64,000 bases of DNA from Centroberyx gerrardi (lineage: Eukaryota > Chordata > Actinopteri > Beryciformes > Berycidae), in assembly GCF_048128805.1 (NCBI RefSeq), contig NC_136010.1:28755980-28819979 (forward strand), written 5' to 3'. Both the position numbers and the translations under genes were made by a program. This document shows positions 1 to 10,800 of the stretch, piece by piece. The notes beneath the pieces were generated by a model. It searched no databases, was not told the DNA's origin, and saw nothing but the letters and a program-made list of their open reading frames with translations. The stretch's first letter is position 1; every line of letters begins with the position of its first letter.

Positions 1-1467
1 TGCAAGCCTGTTTGTTTTAACGCTGTTGGTATGAGAAGTCCCTATATCCCATGTCACGTCTCCCACAGGCCAACAGCTAACGGTAGCTAACGAAACTTGG
101 CGAGCTAACGAGAAACGCTTAGGCTACGCTTAGCCAGCTAGGTGATGTTTTTTTTTATTTTGCCTGAAACATTGTCTTTGGCTAACGACGGTAGTTGGCT
201 AGCCAACAAGCATACGGTAGCTAAACTAATGCAATTAATTCTGGGTTGGCTAAACTGCTCTGACATTTCGTCTGGAGAAGCTAACGTTAGCTAACGTTAC
301 TTGTTAGCCCCGATACTTGCCGTTCTCTTGTATAGACAACTTAACACCAAACTCTATTCAAAAATCTGCCAACTGAATGCTGCCTTAGGTACGTATCGGA
401 AAACGTACACACACCTCCTACAATATGACTAAAGAGCTTTAACGAATCATTGGGAGCTACTTTTATATTCGGCATACATGTAATACATCAGTCAGTTCTT
501 ATTTGAAGAAAATTTCAACTTTAATTGGTTCGCATTTATTTCCCACACTCTTCAACCAAAATACGTCAATTTACACGGTGATGGCAGCTAGTAGAGTGTA
601 CCAGTTTAAAAAGTAGAAATTTTACTGTAATAAAGTGATACTTAGTGGGTCGCGTGTTTACCAGAAGTGGCTTGCGTTTCGTAAAATGTCAAGTGTGTAC
701 GATTTCCGAAAAGCAAAGTAGCATAAAATTGTATTTATTTTTTGTGTTTAGTTTGGCGTAACGCTCTATCCACACCAGAGAACGAAACGTACCGGGGCTA
801 GCTAATGGTTAGCTTGCCAGCTAAGCTAACTTGATGCTTGCCTGCGTGTTACCAGGCCAAGCTGTTATAGCATAACCTTCTCGGCCATGTTGTCAACAGG
901 TGGCTGGGTAGCAAGCTAGGTCATCAAGCTGGTTAATCAGTGAGTTGTCAGTGGTTAACGTTACCTAGTTTGCTAGGCTATCGCTAGCTAATCACGTCAA
1001 CAACGTGGCTTTGGGAATAAGTTGGCCAGAATGCTCTAGCAGCTAGCAAGTTAGCTAGCTAGCGAACTGTAAAGCAATGTAACGTCACAGCGTTTGATCA
1101 TGTTACCTCAGTTAAATTACACACTCACCAACCACTTAACATGTATACCGTTTCTTACTCAGCATTCAATCGTATTTTCAAAACCGTAACTTAACTAGTC
1201 AAACTTTATATGACCAATGTTCGCTTGCATATAATACCTAAATTAGCCAGCTAATGTTAGCTTGTTGACCACTGTTAAGACAGTCTTTGCCATGACTTGG
1301 CAAGTGCCCTACAGATGTATAAATAGCTTGAAACTGAGTCTAGCTTTCCATCCACTGCTCCCACTTGCTTACTACTTGCTGCACCCCCCGCCCCAGTCAA
1401 TCTGCCAGTGTTGTTTACACAGCGCTATGGCAATATTTCATGCTTGGACCTTTATTTTTCCCCACAG
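1..1467. other. SZRD1 first-intron segment, GCTAAC-rich low-complexity DNA
   Basis: No exon is visible here. The region is studded with short palindromic words such as GCTAAC, GTTAGCTA and GCTAGC (dense at 70-300 and 780-1060). The coding start of SZRD1 (an acidic first exon in the family) is not found, so this is read as the 3' part of intron 1. It also holds one copy of a dispersed inverted-repeat element (about 318-790). Confidence 0.6.
318..790. repeat. Inverted-repeat (MITE-like) element, family 1, copy 1
   Basis: The left end (CGTTCTCTTGTAT at about 322) and the right end (ACACCAGAGAACG at about 773) are imperfect inverted repeats. The middle has a recognisable core (TTCGGCATACATG, then AATTTCAACTTTAATTGG) that recurs at about 1568-2012, 32905-33290 and 40795-41190. 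No coding capacity is seen. The ends are approximate, and the class is inferred from structure only. Confidence 0.55.
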
Positions 1468-3435
1468 GAAATGGAAAGACGGTTGGAAGAGAAGCTAAGG
1501 ATCAGCCAGAAAGAAAAGTAAGGACTGCACAACTAGAAGAGACATGGCCCAGATATGTGCCTCTCTATTTAAAACCGTAATGTTACCAATTTAATGTTGT
1601 CTTGCTTATCAGCACACAACTACACTTACACACCTGGTAGAACATGACAGAAGACGTTTTTATAAATCATTAGGAGCCACTCTTTAAGTGCAGCGAACAG
1701 ATGATTCACTAAGAGGCACTTTATTTCAGTCAAATGTCAACTTTTTTCATTGGTTCACACTGCTCGCTACGCCCACTGGTGTATTTTGGTGGGAATACCA
1801 GTCAAACCATTTTTAAAGGTGAATTTTGATTTAAATAAGAGCTGCTTGGTTGATTTGATGATTGTCTCATTGAATAGTGGATCCTAATAATTCAGAAACA
1901 GTGTTAAGTCATGTTCTACCAGGAATGTGCGTTTGCCGATAAGCAAGGCAACATTGAATTGCCAGACTTTTGAATGGAGATTGGTGTGATGTTCTCTCCA
2001 TACAAGAGAGCGATTTGTATTGTAACTTGTCATAAATCATTTGGTTGTGGTGTTCCTTTCTAATGTAATGACCTCTTTCTGTCTATCATGCCACTCATTT
2101 TGTGTGGACTGTCTGTTCCCCCTTTGCTGCCAGAGTGTCCAGTAACAATTCTTCACGGTCGCCATTGAAGACGGCTATAGTGATCCAGGACGACTCTCTA
2201 CCAGCGGCACCGCCACCCCAGATCCGCATCCTGAAGCGCCCTTCCAGCAACGGGTCGCTGGGGTCCCCCTTGAATCAGAATAGACCGACGCCGCAGGTGA
2301 AGTCTCTGGCCCAGCGTGAGGCTGAGTACGCAGAGGCCAGGAAGAGAATACTGGGCAGTGCCAGCCCAGAAGAGTCGCCTCAGGACAAGCCCAACACAGA
2401 CAGGTAATAATCCACATATACTGCTCCAACCGCTGAAAGTTACATGACTCTGTGTCTGACAAAACATTGTTGAAGGGGAGCTGTGAATAGTATGCTCCAC
2501 ACTGTGCTGAGCACTCTGTGTTTTACTGAAATACACTAAGTAGCCAACAAGGGGGGTCAGTGTTTAATGATCAAGCTCTATTTTGGTGTATCTTCTGGCA
2601 TTCTGACACCTTGATTCCATTCAAAATGCACATAATGATTGAGTATTTGAATGTGTTTACCTCAAAAGCTGTATGGTAACATTTCTAGTTCAATTATGAT
2701 TTCTATTGAGCATTGGTCTATAAGAAGTGACTGCAATAAGTAGGCAGTGTACTACAGTGGGTAGATGAAACCCCTATCTCAGAGGACTGGAGTTACATAT
2801 GTAAACAAGGCTAATTGTGTAACTGATGCAGCATGTAACAACTAAAGTATATCTGACTATCTGGCTTATTCCTTCATTGTCCTTGCCAATTCTCAGTGCA
2901 GTAGTGGAGTATCGAGTTGAATCTGTAGAGTAGGGCAACGCTTGAGTCCATGGGTGGCATTACACTCATGTTCACCTGACCTAAATCTGACTGTTGGGCA
3001 TTTTTACACATCTGACAACTAAAAAAAGTGTCAAGATACTGTCTAGCACACATCATTACACATGCAAGCACTGTGGAGAACAGAATCATAAGTTTCACTT
3101 TTGTTTTCATAACAAGAGGCTGTGTTGGATTGGATGGGATGCAACAGAAGCAATGCTCCTTTCTCCTGTTCTGGCGCAGCACTAAAACCAAGTAAAATAA
3201 CCCAGCTCCACAAACAGTGGAAAGGAGTCATTGATCGGCTCTCTGTCCAGCAGCCGGCTTATGCAAATCACTGCTGTCTCTAATATGTCTCTAACATATT
3301 CTTGTTTTCTCTTTTTGTAGCAGGCTGGGGCGCAACAACTCTACATTGCCTTCAGAGGAGACCCGATCAAACAATCACGCTGTCCGGCAGCCAGCCGGCC
3401 CGGACGGCACCCAAGGGTTCCGACAGCACAGATAA
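1468..3435 (+). CDS. SZRD1: SUZ RNA-binding domain-containing protein 1 (SZRD1), 5'-partial
   Basis: Three coding exons are visible: 1468-1517, 2134-2403 and 3324-3435 (TAA 3433-3435), all with GT-AG junctions. Together they encode about 143 residues. The first exon gives [16 protein letters not shown], and the second gives the SUZ core with [20 protein letters not shown] and [20 protein letters not shown]. The last gives the SUZ-C-like tail with [15 protein letters not shown]. These match vertebrate SZRD1 almost word for word. The short acidic first exon (about 17-18 residues in human) must lie upstream of base 1. The last intron ends in a tandem TAGCAG acceptor, so forms with or without one extra codon are possible. 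SUZ domains occur in RNA-associated proteins; the precise role of SZRD1 is poorly known. The gene converges on ATP13A2. Confidence 0.93.
1568..2012. repeat. Inverted-repeat (MITE-like) element, family 1, copy 2
   Basis: It lies in the SZRD1 intron between the exons at 1517 and 2134. Inverted arms are visible: CTTGCTTATCAGCACAC with CCTGGTAGAACATGAC at 1599-1650, and its complement GTCATGTTCTACCAGG followed by TTTGCCGATAAGCAAGG at about 1910-1950. The core shares GTCAACTTTTTTCATTGGTTC with the other copies. Boundaries are approximate. Confidence 0.6.
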
Positions 3436-4260
3436 GTGGGCCAGAGGCCACCCAGCCATGGGGGGGAGAGAGACCAAGAGGATAAGCGTGGAATATCAAA
3501 TGGCCCGCCTGCTAGCAAAGGCAGCGATGCATTTTCAAAACTTCCTTCCTTCAGTTCCATGGTGTTGGATGGGTCGTGCACACGGCCACACCGCTCCCCA
3601 GCTCTTCCCACCAGCAGTGTGTGTGGGATTGGCAGGGGAGTAAGTAACTCCTGGAGGAAGTGAAAAGGAAAATGTGCTCTCTTCTCTCCCCACTCCAGTC
3701 TTTTTGACACTGTGATTAAGGACATCTTCTGGTCTCACTGTGATGATCCCTTTAAGAGACGCCCCTCACCTACATCCCTCTCCTCCTCAGTCCCCGGCGG
3801 GTCCGTCGCAGGATGCCCGCGGGGCCGAAGGCTCCTCTGGATATTAGCCATGGATGCCTCCGACGGCAAAGACTTGAGAGCGAAGGGTGGCTGAAGAGAA
3901 GAGAGGAGTTGTGACGGGCCATAGCAAAATGAGACGGGCTGGTACATGCGCAGCAGCACCTCCCCAGCAATAATACCACAGATCACTATCCACCCCTTAC
4001 TCAGCCTATCCCCGTGCTATGTTTTTAATTTGTCAGATGTTGTCTCGCTTTGTTTTTATCTTTTTTTTTTCTCTCGCTTTTCTTTAATAATCTGTACATT
4101 GCCATTTGTTTTAAAATTGAGGGTAAGGGTCATGCGTGTTGAAGTTGAATATCTGATGAGTTCTGTTTACGGTTTGTCTGTTTTTTTTTTAGCTTTTCTG
4201 GCGTCTTCCTCAGACTGTCATCATTTCTATTTAAAAGTAAAAGAATAATAAAAAAAAATG
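3436..4260 (+). other. SZRD1 3' untranslated region
   Basis: The stretch follows directly after the SZRD1 stop and has no splice-supported coding potential. It becomes A/T-rich and ends with an AATAAA at 4247-4252 inside an A-rich run. It is inferred to be the 3' UTR up to the cleavage site. Confidence 0.6.
4247..4252 (+). terminator. Candidate polyadenylation signal of SZRD1
   Basis: AATAAA sits within an A-rich tract about 810 bases after the SZRD1 stop codon. It is the first good hexamer in the region. Genomic A-richness makes this a moderate-confidence call. Confidence 0.5.
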
Positions 4261-6020
4261 AAATGAAGAGGAGATTGTGGATTTCAGTCCATTTTTAAGC
4301 AGCTTTTCTGCCTTTTTTGTATGAGACGGTAGCGATGTCAGAGCAGTATTTTAATCTAAATGAACTAAAAGCCCATTTTAAATCAACCTGTATATATCGG
4401 TTAATTCATTATTTTGAGGTGGTGTTGGCAGCAACTCGAGGGAGGGTCAGATGGGGAATGAATTTACTGCTGTACCTCATAAACCTCTCCCATCATATCT
4501 CCACCATGTCAACTGTGTGCTCGTTTCTTCATATTATGTCCTTCACTGATGTGCGTAGGAACTCAGGTGCAAGTGAAAGAGACTGAATGAATGAAATGGA
4601 CTAAGATTGTATTTTTCCGGTGGGTTTGATTGCGCAAACAGCAAATGTCCGTATTAAAACTCACGTCGGCACGTACTTTAGAAACGATGCTATATAAAGT
4701 GTGCAGTGAAATGTCACTGAAACTTTGCCCCATGTCCCAGGATGAATGCATGTTTGGAATGAAAGGAATCTGAATGCCAGTCAAAGCCTGTCTGTCCGAT
4801 GGTTTGGTTTTGTGTCCGCTCACTAATATGACCGTGGCATCTTTGTCATATGGAGAAATGGTTAACATCGCTCCCTGTGTGATGGTTCAGTATCCAGCTG
4901 GCGTGTGACTTGACGCTCCGCTGCTGAAATGGAATGTGTAGACACGGCTGTGTATGAAATAGAAATATAAAATGACTACCTGGGGTGTCCGGTAGCATTG
5001 TGCCCAATAGGTGTTCATAGTTTTTCACCCACATGTATGTCAAAACAAGGAAAAGATCTCAACGTAGCCATATTCAATGGTGCACATCTTGAAGAGAGAT
5101 TTTTCAAAAGAAATTATCTCGTAATGGTTGAATTCAGCGTGTGCCTCCTCTATCACAACTTTTCTTCCTGGTTGCTTACTTAACATAGTCTGTGTGTAAG
5201 TGAGTTTGAGTGACAAACTATGAATACATCTAAGGGAAATTCTGAATACTGGTAAGAGATTGTTTTTGTGGAGATCTAGCTGGAAGTGCAGGAGATGGAC
5301 AGGGTTAGTCGAGCTCTGAGTGAAACACAAACTGCCTGTAAATACTGATTTAATAAAAATTATTTGCAAAAAACAATTTTCATGTTGTGACGTATATTGA
5401 TATGTTTCAAGCATGTAGTTCATAACAGTCCTGAGTACTTGGCACATGTCAGGGCTGTTAGAAGGGGAATTCCACCAGACTTTTTCAAGCTGTCACATCT
5501 GTTTTTGAATTGAGTTTTGAAAGTTAAGGAACATGTGTATCTATTAAATAATCTAATTACACTGGCTGAAATGGTTCAAAGAAGATTTTAGTCATTTCCC
5601 TTACTTATATCAAATATCTAAAATACTTTTTTTGTTTAATAGAGGTATCAAAATCAACTCCATAAAATTATTTTGAAACAGTCAAGAAATTAATTTCAAT
5701 GCCATAAGATTGCATTCCTAGGTAAGTATTGCTGATTTAATGAAAACAACTATAACAAAATCATTTGATTTCACTACAGTGACATCTCATTTATCTGACC
5801 AAACAGACAATGTGATGTCACAATATTTTCAGCACAGCTACATTGGAGTGTGATATGAGAAAATGTTTCAGGATCTAAAACATCAGTGGTAAACGTCAGG
5901 TTTTGGTGTCAGTCCCTCAGAATCAAAGAGCGAGGGCTTCTTTCTAGAGCTGCCATTTTGCACCAAGAGACGTTCAACAATCATACAGGGAGCAATACAT
6001 CATAGAAGAGGCAGCGATGT
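4261..6020. other. Intergenic DNA between SZRD1 and the SINE
   Basis: I see no exon with splice support and no RNA gene. Open frames here are short and have no recognisable motif. The sequence is A/T-rich with no clear tandem repeat. Confidence 0.5.
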
Positions 6021-6160
6021 GGCTTCCTGGTGGATCAGTAGTCTAAGGTGCATACCATGTAACTGTGATGTGCTGGGTTCAAATGACCCAGGATCTTTGT
6101 CGCTTGTCATCCGCAGACTTTCCTGTCTCTGATACGGGCAAAAAAAGACAGAAAAAATGA
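6021..6160 (+). mobile_element. tRNA-derived SINE fragment
   Basis: The head has a pol III box A-like stretch (TGGATCAGTAGTCTAAGG) and a box B-like GGTTCAAATGA about 35 bases later. These are followed by CTTTGTCGCTTGTCATCC and a CTCT/A-rich tail. This layout is typical of fish tRNA-head SINEs. Box B departs from GGTTCGAATCC, which fits an old copy. It is not a functional tRNA, because the acceptor stem cannot be closed. Confidence 0.75.
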
Positions 6161-6187
6161 AGAGATAAAATAATCACATTTTTTAAA

Positions 6188-6262
6188 TCACAAAATAACT
6201 CCTGAAATGCATTGAAAAACACAGATTGATGATATCCAACAGTAGTCTCCAGGGTGGATTTT
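6188..6262. repeat. Dispersed repeat shared with 35165-35236
   Basis: CACAAAATAACTCCTGAAATG and the following TTGATGATATCCAACAGT recur with a few mismatches at 35165-35236 in an SDHB intron. The class is unknown. The true element is probably longer than the conserved core. Confidence 0.5.
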
Positions 6263-6509
6263 TCAATTTAACTGTTAAACTGGTGAAACAGGTGAAAATA
6301 GTGTGTCCAGTTCCTGCTTTTGTCACACAATCCTTCTGTGTTGAAGGAACATAATCTTCTCTTCATTTGTGGCCACAACATGTAGTATGTGTTTCAGAGG
6401 TGGTGCTTATTTCATGAAATTTTGTGAGGCTGCCTTGTCCTCCCATCATGCAAGGAGTTTCATCTGATGAGGCACAGGTATCTCACTCATGTTGTCAAAG
6501 CGCCGGAGT

Positions 6510-7350
6510 TATGTTATAATCAAAACTACGAGGATATACTGACTCCTGTACTTATCTTTAAAACTGGCTGCCATGACAGCAGACGAGCCCACACAAAAGT
6601 ATGTGCTAATGATGACATCCAGGAGCAATAGCAACATGAATATACACAGAGTGCACCAAAAATGCATAGATAACAGCATCATTTTAATTGCCAAGACAGG
6701 GTGGACAGAAGATAACACTCTACGTTCTGTATACTGAAGTTATGCTTCTGTATACAAGACTGAGATGAATGAAATGAGCATTTGACAACATACATTCCTG
6801 AGTCTGAAGTACACAGACATTGTAAGTAGTGCAAGATTGTGCATAAACCAAGGACTCCAAAGCTTGTGGGGATTTGCAGAGGGACCGGCAGACCAACAGA
6901 CCAGCACTCCTTAAGCAAGGGTTTTGAAGCAGATAGATGTAGGATGTAGGATCTGTGGCAATTCTTCCTGCATCTTTCTTCACCCTGGTACCATGCAGTT
7001 CCTTGATAAAGGCCAGCTGACCAGCAGTGCAGACAACTTTCTGGAGCTTGTCTGTGGAACAGGAGGACACCAGATTGTGATTGAGGATGCTTTTGATTTT
7101 TGATCTATAAAAAAGGACCATAATTGGATTGTGAGAAGTTGTTTCCTCACTTGCTACAGGAAGAATATCCTCTTGAATACTGGGTGTAGGCAGTGAGCAT
7201 CTTTGATCTGCTAATACAGTCGGTTTCCCCACTATTTCCAAAACCTGTATGGCATGCTGAAATTGCAGCCAGTTACACTTTAATAGTGTAGGAGGCTTTT
7301 CCATTATCCAGTAGTCCATGCACAAATAATAAAACCACTGGCACAACACA
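6510..7350 (-). mobile_element. Decayed LINE (non-LTR retrotransposon) 3' fragment
   Basis: Read on the minus strand, the stretch at about 7000-7140 encodes MVLFYRSKIKSIL followed by STDKLQKVVCTAGQL and later an RCL-like NPCLRSAGLL. This resembles the conserved segment after the reverse transcriptase domain in L2/Rex1-type LINEs (FYR..IESIL ... LQRVV.TAQ). The open stretch of 209 residues is not a cellular gene I recognise. It sits between the converging 3' ends of SZRD1 and ATP13A2. The family assignment is tentative. Confidence 0.45.
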
Positions 7351-7639
7351 CTGGAAAGGCACTGTCTGTTCTACCATTCCTCAAATGCACATCCTTTACA
7401 TTGATCCTGGGAATGAGGCTCTAGCATTCTGAAGGGTTGCAGTGATATTCTGGGATGTGGGTGGGAACTCAGATGTGTACCCCATAGTGAGATAGAAAAT
7501 CAATGTTTGAAAGAGAACTTAGTATGATTTGAATGGAAAGTGCAGTATTTAACATCCCTAGGGATACACTTATGTGCCAGACCTTAATTCAATAGATAAT
7601 ATGAATCCCTTCCAAACACACACAGTATACAAAATAGTC

Positions 7640-7645
7640 TTTATT
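7640..7645 (-). terminator. Polyadenylation signal of ATP13A2
   Basis: TTTATT on the plus strand reads AATAAA on the minus strand, about 170 bases after the ATP13A2 stop codon (7817-7819). This gives a short, plausible 3' UTR. Confidence 0.65.
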
Positions 7646-7816
7646 AATAACATTAGGCCATGTTTTCATGGTGTTGCACTGTTGGTGGACACCACCGTAG
7701 CAATGCAGCACTGAAGCCTTGCTGTGTTTGGTTGAGTTGTGGATGTGGCTCAGACATCTGTGGCATTTTCTGGCTGGGGTGAGCAGCACACTGTCCAACA
7801 GAGCGGCATGCAGATG

Positions 7817-10800
7817 CTAGCTCAGGCCAATGACTGTGTACTGTGTGGAGGAGAGGGCTTGGTTAAGGGGCGGCCATGTTGGGGAGTCAGACAGGACGAG
7901 GTCCAGGCGCTTGTACTGCTTCTTGGACGGGCGGTTCCCTCGAAGCAAACAAAGACAGCTCAGGATACCTTGGTCTATCAGCACCTGGGTGAGAACAGCA
8001 ATTGTGCAATTAACAAAGGCTTTAAGGAAAACAGAGTTTTTGGGAGATCGGCCTCTTGGTCAAGTTGTGTATTAAGTGATGAGAACATAGACACCAAAAT
8101 CATCCATACATCCCCGGTAGATCCTTGGCTCCTCTGCTCCATGCTAACACTTTAACATACACTATGTTGAGTGATAGTAGGTGACTAGCATTATCTCAAA
8201 ACTGAGAAAATAGGAACTTGTAGTAGCTCTAAAGCTAAATGGTAAGTAATCTTAAATTATGTTAAGTCTGGCAGTTTTGTGAAGGAGTTTGGTAAAATTT
8301 AAAGGAAATATACAAAAATATCATAATGTTTTATCCCGAGCGCCCCTGGAACCGGGGGCAGCTGAGCCATCTTGCAGCAAACGCCATCTAAGGGCATGTT
8401 AACATGTAGCAACATATTCATGTGGCATACCCACTTAACGGGAAGAAGCTCGGCTAAAAGCCCATGATAACCATTTTTACCTAAACGAAACACAATTCCA
8501 ACACCAAGCAACTACATAAGCACGTAGCAAAAACACGCTAACGGTGCATGCGCGCATAGGTGGCGCTAGCGATTTTGCTACTTCATGCTACCCGCACAAT
8601 CCTACTATCCTACTTCCTACTATCCTACTATCCTACTATAAATGAAGAAATCTCTGTCCGTCTGTCTGTCCGCATCCATTTTGCTCCTCAACGGGTTGGC
8701 CGATCAATCTGAAACTGCACATGGCCATTGAGCATTGGCATAGGCAGGGACTGACGGAGCTGATTTTTCCATTTTCACAAATTTACGCTGTTTATGCACC
8801 TTTTTGACAAGTCTGCGCGGAGTTGTGGCACGCGCATCCCCGGAAGTCTGCACGTAGTTGTGGCGCGTGCATCCCCGGGTAGGGACTAGTTTACCCCAAC
8901 ATCCATATATTGTTACTTGTCTGTTTGGAGTTACGTTTTAAAAACTAGGCCAGTGAATGAATATATTTCTTTTTCTTCCACATTTGGTTCCACAGTGATG
9001 ATGATGATGATGATTATGAGCCATCTCCATCGACCGCTTCTGCACCAGCATCTGCCCCTCCCCCTCAGCCACAGCCACGGCCATCAACACCTACCCCCAC
9101 CTCTCAGCCACAGCAAGGCCGCTCCACTCGACGCGCTTCTGCTCCAGCATCTCCCCCTCCCCTCAGCCACAGCCATCAACACCTACCCCCACCTCTCAGC
9201 CATCAACATCCCCCCCCCCCTCATCGGACTCAGACTCACCTGAAGAAATGCAACCCAAAAGAAAAAGGAAAGCGTCATACAAATCGGCAAATCCTAAGAA
9301 GCGTGGTCGAGGTGGGTCTGCCACTTCCAAGAGTGAGAGAGGAAGAGGAGGAAGAAAGGTGGCACAACAGAGAGGAGAAAGACAAAAGACCAGACCCACT
9401 CAGATTCATGCCAGCCAGGGTCCCTGGCCCCACATTTGACACCACCGCATCATGGTCTCCCCTTTCTCTTTTCCAGCTGTTTTTTAGCGCTTCTGTAGTC
9501 CGTAGTCTCATTGACAACACCAATGCCACGCCGTCAAGAGATTACAGGCTGGAAGGAAGTTTGTTTGGAAAGTGCTGACGGTGAGCGATTTTTATATTTT
9601 CATGGCCATTATAATTTTCTCAGGCCATGTAAATGTTCATCAGAGATCGGACTACTGGAGAAGGGAATGGCCATATAACTTCCGCTTCCCCAGTGAAAAA
9701 ATGAATGGCTTTGAAGCCATCTTGTGGTTGCTGCACCTGAGCAACCCAAAAGAAGATGAGGACAACGACCGCAAGAGGAACACTGCCGAATATGACAGAC
9801 TCTTCAAAATCAAGCCCCTGTACACTGACATAGTGTCTGCCTGCCAAGCACATTTCCAGCCATATAAAAACATCTCCATAGATGAAAGGATGGTGGCGTC
9901 CAAGGCCCGCATCAGTATGAAGCAGTACATGAAGGACAAGCCCACAAAGTGAGGGTACAAACTGTTTGTGCTTGCGGACGCCTCAACAGCCTATACATGG
10001 ATTTTTTTTGTGTACACGGGTAAGAGTGTGTTAACCACAGGCCAGGGTCTGAGCTACTCCTCAGTAATGGACCTTATGCCATTTCCTCTGCTCGGTGGGG
10101 GCTACACACTCTTCGTGGACAATTTTTACACCAGCCCTGCCCTCTTTGAGGATTTGTCCAACAAAAACATCAGTTGTTGTGGGACCATTAGGAAGAATCA
10201 TATTGGTTTTCCAAAGACTGAGCAGAATGACTTACCCAAAAAGGCTGAGAGGGGAGATTTGCGGTGGATAAGGAAAGACAAACTCCTGTTTGTGAAGTGG
10301 ATGGACACCCGTGAAGTGACCATGTGCTCTACAGTGCATGAAGCCTTCAGTGGACATACTGTCAAACGAAAAGTGAAAGAGGCTGGTGTGTGGCAGACTA
10401 AGACTGTACCTGTTCCCGACGCTGTAGCTGACTACAATCGAAGCATGGGCGGTGTGGATTTGTCCGATGCTTTGATTAGTTACTACAGTGTCCACCACAA
10501 AACCATGAAATGGTATAAGACTTTTTTTTTACCATTTTGTGGACATCGCAGTGGCGAACAGTTTCCTTCTCCACAAGGAGCTGTATAAGATAAGGAATGA
10601 CCCCACCATGAGAAAGCCACACACCCAGAAGATTTTCAGGGAGAAGCTTGCTGCAGAAATGTTGGAGTTTGCTGAAGGCTCAGCACCACCACCACCCACC
10701 TGCATGCCTATGTACTATGGGGCCGATGCTTCCCAATCCAGGAGGTACTGCAGGAGGTGCCAGGATGTTGGCATCCAAAGGGTGAAGACACCTGTGTACT

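Noticed and set aside
1262-1498. 78-codon plus frame overlapping the SZRD1 exon at 1468
   Set aside because: It is in a different frame from the conserved [10 protein letters not shown] reading and has no homology I recognise.
3302-3643. 113-codon frame overlapping the last SZRD1 exon
   Set aside because: It is in the wrong frame relative to the conserved SZRD1 tail, and starts inside the intron.
6021-6095. Possible tRNA gene
   Set aside because: Box A and box B are present, but the cloverleaf stems do not pair and the sequence runs into a SINE body.
7739-8155. 138-codon plus-strand open frame over the last ATP13A2 exon
   Set aside because: The minus strand encodes the conserved ATP13A2 C-terminus here, with matching phase and stop; the plus frame is its shadow.
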